Source: Hyphomicrobiales bacterium (GTDB lineage Bacteria; Pseudomonadota; Alphaproteobacteria; Rhizobiales; Beijerinckiaceae). Taken from it: 64,000 bases of DNA. Shown one piece after another: positions 17,051-23,954 of this stretch. The DNA lies in contig RXIY01000023.1 in assembly GCA_003963405.1 (NCBI GenBank), positions 1 through 64,000 of the forward strand. The letters run 5' to 3'. Each line of letters begins with the position of its first letter. Position 1 is the first letter of the stretch. The notes beneath the pieces are model-generated. The model saw only the letters and a list, made by a program, of their open reading frames with translations. It was not told the origin of the DNA and did not search any database. The translations under genes and the position numbers were made by a program.

Positions 17051-18082
17051 CTACTTCGCGTCCGGGAAGGGCTCGGGCGCCGAATAATTCGCCGGGACCG
17101 CCCCCGTCAGGCTGCCGAGGAAGGCGACGATGTCGGCCGTCTCCTGCGGAGACAACGACTTGCCGAGCTGCGTCTTCCCCATGATCTCCACGGCCTTCGC
17201 CAGTTGCGCGACCGAGCCGTCGTGGAAATAGGGGTCGGTCTTCGCCACGTTGCGCAGGCCCGGAACCTTGAAGACATAGAGGTCGGCGTCGTTCTTGGTC
17301 ACATCGGCCCGGCCCTTGTCGGGCGTCTTCACGCCGGTCTCTTTCCAATAGTCTTCGACGACCCCGAACTTCTGGAAGGAATTCCCGCCGACGCCCGGCC
17401 CATTGTGGCAGCCAGCGCAGCCCGTATCGATGAAGAGGCGCAGGCCGGAAAGCTCTTGCGGCGTCAGCGCCTTGAGGTCGCCAGCGAGGAAGGCGTCGAA
17501 TTTCGAGGGCGTGAGCAGCGTTCGCTCGAAGGCGGCGACGGCGAGGCCCCAGTTCTTTGAAGTCACAGGATCCTTTTCGCCGGGGAACGCCTTGGCGAAC
17601 GCCTCCGGATAAGCGGGCACGGCCTTCAGCTTGCCCATGGCCGCCGCCTGGTCGGGATTGCCGAAGCTCGCGGGGCCGAGCAGCGACTTTTCAGCCTGAT
17701 CCTCGAGCGATTCGCGGTCCCCGCGCCAATGCTGCTTGAAATTCAGCGCGGAGTTGAACACCGAAGGCGCATTGCGCGGATTCTCCTTGCCGAAGACGCC
17801 GATCGCCTTCGCTAGGCCGTCGCTCGCCTGCCTGTCCGGCAAATGGCAATGCGCGCAGCTCACATTGCCGTCCTCGGACACGCGGTTCTCGAAAAACAGC
17901 CGCCGGCCGAGCTCGACGCGGGCCGCCTGAACGGGGTCCTTGGCGACAGGGGCAGGGGGGAGCGGCTGAAAGAGAGCCTTCGCCTCGTCGAGGAGCTTTC
18001 CGGCGTCGGGCGCTCCGGCCCCCGCGGGCGCGGGCGTAAAGGTGGCGGCCAGAAGAAGGGCGGCGAGAATCGGATGTCTCAT
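17051..18082 (-). CDS. periplasmic di-heme cytochrome c peroxidase / MauG-like protein
   Basis: The product has 343 residues, a signal peptide (MRHPILAALLLAATFTPAPAGA) and two c-type heme motifs, CAHCH (about residue 79) and CAGCH (about 223), as in bacterial cytochrome c peroxidases and MauG. Family features include GRRLFFENRVS, RNAPSVFNSALN, FKVPGLRNVAKTDPYFHDGSV and LSPQETADIVAFLGSLTG. It either reduces hydrogen peroxide or, MauG-like, modifies a partner protein. GGAG lies 6 bases before the ATG. The stop faces the response-regulator stop. Its neighbour pqqA suggests a role in the PQQ-linked periplasmic electron chain, which is inference. Confidence 0.88.
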   Translation of the reverse strand: MRHPILAALLLAATFTPAPAGAGAPDAGKLLDEAKALFQPLPPAPVAKDPVQAARVELGRRLFFENRVSEDGNVSCAHCHLPDRQASDGLAKAIGVFGKENPRNAPSVFNSALNFKQHWRGDRESLEDQAEKSLLGPASFGNPDQAAAMGKLKAVPAYPEAFAKAFPGEKDPVTSKNWGLAVAAFERTLLTPSKFDAFLAGDLKALTPQELSGLRLFIDTGCAGCHNGPGVGGNSFQKFGVVEDYWKETGVKTPDKGRADVTKNDADLYVFKVPGLRNVAKTDPYFHDGSVAQLAKAVEIMGKTQLGKSLSPQETADIVAFLGSLTGAVPANYSAPEPFPDAK

Positions 18083-18123
18083 ATCAGCTCCGCGGGCGGC
18101 GCGGCCTCCTGGATTTTGGGCAA

Positions 18124-18188
18124 AAAAAATCGAGCCGAGTAAGAGACGCCGGCATGTCGCGGCGCTATTCCTACCGGCTCGATTTTTG
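18124..18188. terminator. long inverted repeat downstream of pqqA
   Basis: Perfect 13-base arms AAAAATCGAGCCG (18125-18137) and CGGCTCGATTTTT (18175-18187) lie about 40 bases after the pqqA stop. Each arm ends in a run of A or T, so the structure could terminate transcription in either direction. The 37-base loop contains a secondary GC-rich hairpin. Its place between pqqA and the peroxidase gene suggests that the two are separate transcripts. Confidence 0.6.
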
Positions 18189-18228
18189 TGGAGAGACCGC
18201 CGGAAAGGCGGCGACTCGCCTGAAATCC

Positions 18229-18306
18229 TTAGATTTCAGCCGACGAGTAGGCGGTGACTTCCATGCCCACGCAAACTTCGACGATCACAGGGGTGGTCCA
18301 GGCCAT
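18229..18306 (-). CDS. pqqA: PQQ precursor peptide PqqA
   Basis: This 25-residue peptide begins MAWTTPVIVEVCVGMEVTAY and ends SSAEI. Glu16 and Tyr20, in the EVTAY motif, are the two residues that PqqE cross-links to make pyrroloquinoline quinone, the cofactor of methanol dehydrogenases. A strong AGGAGG (ACGGAGGAAATACA-ATG) precedes the start. No pqqB, C, D or E gene follows. It is therefore a free-standing copy, possibly one of several in the genome, as is common in methylotrophs. Confidence 0.95.
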   Translation of the reverse strand: MAWTTPVIVEVCVGMEVTAYSSAEI

Positions 18307-18763
18307 TGTATTTCCTCCGTTTGGAACTCTGTCGGCTGCATCCTGCTCTTGAATGTCCTCGACTTCTCGGGTCGGGCGACGGGGGCAGGTTCGAGCTCGG
18401 CGAGAGCATTATCATGTTCATGTTGACGGTGCAATTGGCCCCCTCGCGAGCTGTTGGAGGGGCGGAAAGGCTACGACGGCGGTGGCCCCCCGGCTTTCCT
18501 CTTTTTTGCTCGAATCGCGCGCTTCGTCGCCTCCGGTCGGGCATATGGCGCCTAGGTTCTCGACACGGGGCCTGACGGCTGCTAGGCATAGTCCGCATTC
18601 GTTAGGGTCGCCGGCGACAGCGGCCCGGCCCGAAGCGCATCAAACAAAAAAGCCTTTGAGTTTTCCTCCGGCCGCCGGCATAGCGAGGGCGACTTCAGGC
18701 TCGCGCGGCAATGCGCCGCGCGGCATTTTCGACAACCGCCAAGCGGCACAAGGCAGGAAGCGG
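18307..18763. other. divergent control region between pqqA and fhcB
   Basis: About 457 bases separate two divergent C1-metabolism genes. The stretch should contain promoters for both pqqA (minus) and the fhc operon (plus). Apart from the pqqA promoter candidate and a GC-rich inverted repeat GCCCCCTC/GAGGGGC near 18438-18463, I see no gene. An open frame runs into fhcB from upstream but has no homology. Confidence 0.5.
18408..18434 (-). promoter_or_regulatory. putative pqqA promoter
   Basis: On the minus strand TTGCAC (18434-18429) and GATAAT (18413-18408) are 15 bases apart. They would start a transcript near 18401 with a leader of about 95 bases before pqqA. The spacing is short, so this is a tentative call. 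Confidence 0.3.
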
Positions 18764-19867
18764 ATGAGCAAGGCGACGCTCGACGGCAAAGCGATTGCGC
18801 TCGAAGACGCCTACAGGCAGGCGGCTCGCATTCTGAGCGGCGCGACTTTCCCTCTCGTCGGAGGGCTGGGGGCCGACGTTCCCGGCGCCCGTGCGGCGAT
18901 CCTGCTCGCGGAGCGGCTGCGGGGCGCCTTCGATCATCTGGCGTCGCGCGATTCTCTCGCGGACCTGGACGTGAAACGCTCCTTCGGCATGTTCACGACG
19001 ACGGCCAACGAGGCCCGCGTCCGCGCCGATGTGGTCGTGCTCGTCGGCCCCGGCCTGACCCGGCAATGGCCCGGCATGCTGGAGCGCCTTGCGCTCGATC
19101 AGCCGCCGCGCCATGGCTCGCAGGCGGGCCAGCCGCGCAAGGTCATCTGGCTCGGGCCGGATGCGAGCGAGGCCGGCGCCGTTCCGGGCGCCAAGATCAT
19201 CCCGGCGAGCCTCGAGGAAATTTCCGGCGTCTTTGCCGCATGGCGCGCGCGTGTCGGCGGCCGTCCCCTGGCGTTCGACACCGTCAAGCTCGAACTGATC
19301 GACGGCGTCGCCGAGACGCTGAAGGGCGCTCGCTTTGGCTGCTTCGTGTGGGCGGCGGCGATCGGGCTCGACGCGCTGGCCATCGAGATGATGCAGGCGC
19401 TCGTGACCGACCTCAACGTCACGACGCGTTTCACGGGCGTCCATATCGGCGGCCGCGCCGGCGCCGCGGGCGTCACCCAGACGGCGGGCTGGATGACGGG
19501 CTTTCCGCCGCGCACCGGCTTTGGCCGCGGCTATCCCGAGCACGATCCCTGGCGTTTCGAGGCCGCGCGCCTCGTGGACAGCGGCGAGGCCGACGCCGCC
19601 CTGTGGATTTCCGCCTTCGACGGCGAGGCTCCGCCCTGGGCGCGGCGGGACATTCCGCTCGTCACGCTGGCCCCGGCGGGCGCCGAGCCTGCGCATGGGC
19701 TTTACATCGAGGTTGGTCGGCCCGGCGTCACGCATGACGCCGTGCTCATGGCCCAGGAGACCGGCGGCCTGACGCTGCGCACGGCCACGGCGCCGACCGA
19801 CGCGCCGACGGTCGCGCATGTCATCGACGCCATCATGGCGAATGTTTCGGAGGTCGCGCCTTGCTGA
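18764..19867 (+). CDS. fhcB: formyltransferase/hydrolase complex subunit beta (formylmethanofuran dehydrogenase B homologue)
   Basis: The product is 367 residues from the ATG at 18764 (MSKATLDGKAIALEDAYRQAARIL). It resembles the molybdopterin-oxidoreductase-like B subunit of formylmethanofuran dehydrogenase (FPLVGGLGADVPGARAAILLAERL; GMFTTTANEARVRADVVVLVG). In methylotrophs the Fhc complex hydrolyses the formyl group to formate rather than acting as a redox enzyme, and FhcB is thought to lack the metal-pterin centre. It is the first gene of fhcBADC. Its TGA overlaps the TTG start of fhcA. Confidence 0.93.
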   Translation: MSKATLDGKAIALEDAYRQAARILSGATFPLVGGLGADVPGARAAILLAERLRGAFDHLASRDSLADLDVKRSFGMFTTTANEARVRADVVVLVGPGLTRQWPGMLERLALDQPPRHGSQAGQPRKVIWLGPDASEAGAVPGAKIIPASLEEISGVFAAWRARVGGRPLAFDTVKLELIDGVAETLKGARFGCFVWAAAIGLDALAIEMMQALVTDLNVTTRFTGVHIGGRAGAAGVTQTAGWMTGFPPRTGFGRGYPEHDPWRFEAARLVDSGEADAALWISAFDGEAPPWARRDIPLVTLAPAGAEPAHGLYIEVGRPGVTHDAVLMAQETGGLTLRTATAPTDAPTVAHVIDAIMANVSEVAPC

Positions 19868-21495
19868 CAGTTTTGCATGGCGGCCATGTCGTCGATCCGG
19901 CGACCGGCCGGGACGGCGTCGGCGACGTCTGGTTCGAAGACGGCCGCATCGTCGCGCCGCCCGCGGGCGGCAAAGCCGACAAGGAAATCGACTGCGCCGG
20001 CCATGTCGTCATGGCGGGAGCGATCGACATTCACTCCCACATCGCCGGCGGCAATGTGAACACGGCGCGCCTGCTGCTGCCGGAGCTTCACCGCGGGATT
20101 CGCGCGCGGCTTTCCGGCACGCCGCTCTCGACGGCCAAATGGTCGACCTATGAGACCGGGCGCCTTTACGCGCAGATGGGCTTCACCACGGTCGTCGAGC
20201 CGGCGATGGCGCCGCATCATTCGTTGCAGACGCATTTCGAATTGAACGACGTGCCGATCATCGACAAGGGCGCGCTGACCGTCCTCGGCAACGACGACTT
20301 CCTGCTGCGCCAGTTGCGCGCGGGCGAATCGGAAAGCGCGATAAACGACTATGTCGCCCAGACGGTGAGCGGCACGAAGTCGCTGGGCCTCAAATGCATC
20401 AATCCGGGCGGCTGCGAGGCCTTCAAGGAGAACATGCGCGCCTTCGGGCTCGACGACGAGGTGCCCTTCTACGGCCTCTCGTCGCGCAAGATTTTCCAAG
20501 CGCTACAGAAGGCGACGCAGGCTGTGGGCGTTCATCACCCGCTGCATCTGCACATGAACAATCTGGGCATCGCCGGCAATATTCAGACGGCGCTCGACAC
20601 GATCGACGCGTCGCAGGGCCTGCCGCTGCATCTGGCCCATGTGCAGTTCTACGCCTATGGCACGGAAGGCGCGAACGCCTTCTCCTCCGCCGCGGCGGCC
20701 TTCGCGGAGAAGATCAACGCCAATCCGAACGTCACGGTCGACGTCGGCCAGGTGATGTTCTCGCAGACGGTGACCATCTCTTCGGACGTGCTGAAGCAGT
20801 TCAACAGCATGCCCGGCGGCAGTCCGAAGAAGGGCGCGATTTTCGACGGCGACGCCAACGGCGGCGGCATCGTGCCCTACGCCTACAAGATATCGAACTA
20901 CTACAACGCCATCCAATGGGCGGCGGGCCTCGAGCTGTTCCTGCTCATCAAGAACCCCGAGCAGGTCTTCTTCACGACCGACCATCCGAACGGCGGCCCT
21001 TTCACCGCCTATCCGGAGCTGTTCGCGTTGCTGATGAGCGCGGATTTGCGCGCGCAGGTCATGTCGCGTCTGCCGGCCGAGGTGCTGGCGCACACGACGC
21101 TGCCGTCGATCACGCGCGAATATACCTACTATGAGCTCGCGCAGATGAGTCGCTCCGGCGCGGCGAAGCTCTTCGGCTTCACCGACCGTGGCGCGCTGGC
21201 GCCCGGCGCCATCGCCGATATTGCGATCTACAAGGAGAGCAGCGACAAGGCGGGCATGTTCCGCCGCGCGGCCTATGTCTTCAAGGATGGCGACCTCGTG
21301 GTGCGTGACGGCGAGGTCTCGCACTACCGTCGCGGCAGGACGCTGCACATCAGCCCGCGCTTCGACAAGGCCATCAACAAGCGGCTCGACAGCTATTACG
21401 AAGAGCTTTACGGGCTGCCGCGCGGCATTTTCGACGTGCCGGACGCAGCTCTGCCGCACAAGGACGCCTTTGCGGAGGTCGCATGCAAGGTATAG
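19861..21495 (+). CDS. fhcA: formyltransferase/hydrolase complex subunit alpha (amidohydrolase)
   Basis: The product is 544 residues, starting with TTG at 19861 inside the fhcB stop overlap. It is a metal-dependent amidohydrolase with the HxH ligand pair in AIDIHSHIAGGNVN (about residues 58-60), further histidines in VHHPLHLHMNNLG, and the conserved Asp-His in TTDHPNGGPF. As subunit A of formylmethanofuran dehydrogenase/Fhc it hydrolyses the formyl-methanofuran analogue to formate. This is the step that releases formate in the tetrahydromethanopterin C1 pathway. It overlaps fhcD by 13 bases. Confidence 0.95.
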   Translation: MLTVLHGGHVVDPATGRDGVGDVWFEDGRIVAPPAGGKADKEIDCAGHVVMAGAIDIHSHIAGGNVNTARLLLPELHRGIRARLSGTPLSTAKWSTYETGRLYAQMGFTTVVEPAMAPHHSLQTHFELNDVPIIDKGALTVLGNDDFLLRQLRAGESESAINDYVAQTVSGTKSLGLKCINPGGCEAFKENMRAFGLDDEVPFYGLSSRKIFQALQKATQAVGVHHPLHLHMNNLGIAGNIQTALDTIDASQGLPLHLAHVQFYAYGTEGANAFSSAAAAFAEKINANPNVTVDVGQVMFSQTVTISSDVLKQFNSMPGGSPKKGAIFDGDANGGGIVPYAYKISNYYNAIQWAAGLELFLLIKNPEQVFFTTDHPNGGPFTAYPELFALLMSADLRAQVMSRLPAEVLAHTTLPSITREYTYYELAQMSRSGAAKLFGFTDRGALAPGAIADIAIYKESSDKAGMFRRAAYVFKDGDLVVRDGEVSHYRRGRTLHISPRFDKAINKRLDSYYEELYGLPRGIFDVPDAALPHKDAFAEVACKV

Positions 21496-22391
21496 TTCGC
21501 AACGGCGTTCGGATCGACGACAGTTTCGCCGAAGCCTTCCCCATGGCCGCGACGGGACTCATCGTCACGGCGCCCACGCGCAAATGGGCCAATCAGGCGG
21601 CGGCGACGGCCACGGGCTACGCCACGTCCGTCATTGGCTGCGATTGCGAGGCGGGAATCGACGCTGAGCTTTCCGAAGACGAGACGCCCGACGGCCGTCC
21701 GGGCGTCAGACTGCTGTTCTTCGCCTTCTCGACGAAGGGCGCGGAGAAGGCGCTGGTCAATCGTGTCGGCCAGTGCATCCTCACCTGTCCCGGGACGGCG
21801 CTTTATTCGGCCTTCGACGGCGATCTGAAGATCAAGGTCGGCGATTCGATGCGCCAGTTCGGCGACAAATGGCAGACCTCGAAGGCGATCGACGGGCGCC
21901 GCTTCTGGCGCGTGCCCGTGATGGACGGCGAGTTCTTCGTCGAGGGCCAGGTCGGCGTGCTCAAGAAATGCGTCGGCGGCGGCAATCTGCTGGTGATGGG
22001 CGCCGATTGGGAATCGACCATGCGCGCCACCGAGGCGGGCGTGAACGCCATCCATGCGGTCCCGGACGCGATCATGCCCTTCCCCGGCGGCATCGTCCGC
22101 TCCGGCTCGAAGGTCGGCTCGCAATACAAGGGCATGAGCGCCTCGACCAATGACGCCTATTGCCCGACGCTGAAGGGCGTGACCAAGACCGCGCTGGAAA
22201 GCGATATCGGCTGCACGCTGGAGATCGTCATCGACGGTCTGAGCGACGAGGCGGTGCGTCAGGCCATGCGCGCGGGTCTGAAGGCGATCATCGATCTTGG
22301 GCCCGAGAAGGGCGCGAAACGCGTCGGCGCCGGCAACTACGGCGGCAAGCTCGGGCCGTTCCACTATCATCTGAAGGATCTGCTGCCGTGA
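21483..22391 (+). CDS. fhcD: formylmethanofuran--tetrahydromethanopterin formyltransferase
   Basis: The 302-residue protein is full-length Ftr/FhcD, which transfers the formyl group from tetrahydromethanopterin to the methanofuran-like carrier. Recognisable segments are MQGIVRNGVRIDDSFAEAFP at the start, QCILTCPGTALYSAFDG, KKCVGGGNLLVMGADW and the end GAGNYGGKLGPFHYHLKDLL. The ATG lies 13 bases inside the end of fhcA. Its stop overlaps the GTG of fhcC (GTGA), so the operon is coupled throughout. Confidence 0.96.
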   Translation: MQGIVRNGVRIDDSFAEAFPMAATGLIVTAPTRKWANQAAATATGYATSVIGCDCEAGIDAELSEDETPDGRPGVRLLFFAFSTKGAEKALVNRVGQCILTCPGTALYSAFDGDLKIKVGDSMRQFGDKWQTSKAIDGRRFWRVPVMDGEFFVEGQVGVLKKCVGGGNLLVMGADWESTMRATEAGVNAIHAVPDAIMPFPGGIVRSGSKVGSQYKGMSASTNDAYCPTLKGVTKTALESDIGCTLEIVIDGLSDEAVRQAMRAGLKAIIDLGPEKGAKRVGAGNYGGKLGPFHYHLKDLLP

Positions 22392-23197
22392 AGCCCTTCA
22401 CCTTCACGCTCCGCCAGGAGCCGCCGCAGCGCGTCGACCTCTCGGCGCTGACGCCCGACCGCCTCGCCGGCAAATCCCTTGCCGCGATCGAGAAGATCGA
22501 ACTCGGCACGACCCGCGCCTCGACCAAGGTCGGCGATCTGTTCAAGCTCGCCGAAGGCGATCTGAAAAATGTCCGCTACGAGGGCGGTTCGGCGCGCTTC
22601 GACCGGCTTGGCGCGAAGCTGCTGCCGGGCTTCTCGATCCATGTCGAGGGAGACGTGGGTCTTGAGCTCGGCCGCCTCGCCAAGGGCGGCGCGATCACGG
22701 TTTCCGGCGGGGCCGGGGCCTATGCCGCCTCCTGCAACGAGGGCGCGCATATCGAGATCAGAGGCGACGCGGGCGAGATGCTGGCGGCTCCGCTCGCCGG
22801 CGAGCTGGCCGGCATGTCGGGCGGGCGGGTCGTCGTGCGCGGCAAGGTTGGCGCGCGGGCCGGTGACCGGCTGCGGCGCGGCATTCTCATCATCGAGGGA
22901 GACGCCGGCGACGACCTCGGCTCCCGCTTCATCGCGGGCACCATCATCGCGCTGGGCAAAACCTCAGGCCGCGTTGGCTATCTCAACAAGCGCGGCTCCA
23001 TCATTCTGGCGCGGCGCCCAGAGATTCCGCCGACCTATGTCGACTGCGGACCGCATGTCTTCACCTTTGCGGGTCTTTTCGCCCGCGGCCTCAAGGCGGA
23101 CAGCGCCGCGGCCTCGGCGCTGCTCTCACAAAGACTGCAGCGTTTTGGCGGCGACACGGCGGTCTATGGCAAGGGCGAGATATTGACCCCCGCCTGA
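22388..23197 (+). CDS. fhcC: formyltransferase/hydrolase complex subunit gamma
   Basis: The product is 269 residues from the GTG at 22388, within the GTGA overlap. The C-terminal two thirds form the GXGXG beta-helix seen in formylmethanofuran dehydrogenase C and glutamate synthase (GGRVVVRGKVGARAGDRLRRG; IIEGDAGDDLGSRFIAGTI). FhcC is a structural partner in the Fhc complex. The order B-A-D-C is that of other methylotrophic bacteria. Confidence 0.94.
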   Translation: MKPFTFTLRQEPPQRVDLSALTPDRLAGKSLAAIEKIELGTTRASTKVGDLFKLAEGDLKNVRYEGGSARFDRLGAKLLPGFSIHVEGDVGLELGRLAKGGAITVSGGAGAYAASCNEGAHIEIRGDAGEMLAAPLAGELAGMSGGRVVVRGKVGARAGDRLRRGILIIEGDAGDDLGSRFIAGTIIALGKTSGRVGYLNKRGSIILARRPEIPPTYVDCGPHVFTFAGLFARGLKADSAAASALLSQRLQRFGGDTAVYGKGEILTPA

Positions 23198-23222
23198 CCG
23201 GCATTACCCTTGCTTGATATCA

Positions 23223-23244
23223 AACGCCGCCGATGGGCGGCGTT
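23223..23244 (+). repeat. GC-rich hairpin after fhcC
   Basis: Perfect 9-bp arms AACGCCGCC and GGCGGCGTT enclose a GATG loop, 26 bases after the fhcC stop and 18 bases before the next start. There is no T run, so it may slow polymerase or protect the fhc mRNA end rather than terminate fully. Confidence 0.5.
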
Positions 23245-23261
23245 CATGCAAGGGGTTGCCG

Positions 23262-23477
23262 ATGAATTTCGTCCAACTCATCCTGACTGTCTGCGCCATC
23301 TCCCAGCCGACGGCCTGCGACGAACGCCGGCTGACGCTCGAGTCCGCCACGGGCTCGACGCGCAACTGCGTCATGCAGGCCATGCCCTATATCGCCCAGT
23401 GGTCGGGCGAGCATCCCAATGTCACGGTCACGCGCTGGCGCTGCGTCACTCCGGGCGCCGAGGGCGACAAGATCTGA
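23262..23477 (+). CDS. small Cys-containing protein of unknown function
   Basis: The product is 71 residues from the ATG at 23262 (MNFVQLILTVCAISQPTACDERRL), preceded by AGGGG. The N-terminus is hydrophobic enough for a signal or anchor. Four cysteines (two near residues 11 and 19, then NCVMQAM and WRCVTPG) suggest disulfides in the periplasm. No family is recognised. It lies just after the fhc operon on the same strand. Confidence 0.55.
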   Translation: MNFVQLILTVCAISQPTACDERRLTLESATGSTRNCVMQAMPYIAQWSGEHPNVTVTRWRCVTPGAEGDKI

Positions 23478-23490
23478 GCCCCGCGAGCCG

Positions 23491-23808
23491 TCACACGATC
23501 GGATCGGGGTCGCGCGTGTTCTCGCGCCCTTCCTGGAGGATCATCCGGCCCGTCGACGCCGCGCGGCGGAACGCGCAGGCAGTCTGGTAACCCGGATCAT
23601 TGTACCAGGCCAGAGCCGTCTCCCTGTCGGGGAATTCGAGGATCACCAGCCGCTCGGCGAAGTGCGGCCCTTCGACTGTGGCGACCTCGTCGCCGCGCGT
23701 GAGGAATTTCCCACCATGGCGGGCGACGGTGGCGGGCGTCAGCGCCGTATATTTCCGATAGGTCTCCGGGTCGTGGATGGTCATCGTGCAAATGAAATAG
23801 GCGGGCAT
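23491..23808 (-). CDS. DUF1330 family protein
   Basis: The product is 105 residues, a ferredoxin-like-fold DUF1330 protein: MPAYFICTMTIHDPETYRKYTALTP, then HGGKFLTRGDEV and RLVILEFPDRETALAWYNDPGYQ. Members are small dimeric alpha-beta barrel proteins of unknown function, distantly related to EthD-type proteins. CAGGAG lies 6 bases before the ATG at 23808 but touches the ATG at 23814, so the downstream start is preferred. It is convergent with the small Cys-containing protein. Confidence 0.8.
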   Translation of the reverse strand: MPAYFICTMTIHDPETYRKYTALTPATVARHGGKFLTRGDEVATVEGPHFAERLVILEFPDRETALAWYNDPGYQTACAFRRAASTGRMILQEGRENTRDPDPIV

Positions 23809-23954
23809 CCACATCTCCTGACGATCGACTCGGGCCTTCAGTCATAGACGAGCAGAGCCGCCGCTGAAACCGAGGGCGCGCCGCCGTTTGCCGGAATGCC
23901 CCTGCGCGCCCATATCCTCCAGACAGGAACTTGAACAAGGCGCTGCTTGCCGCC

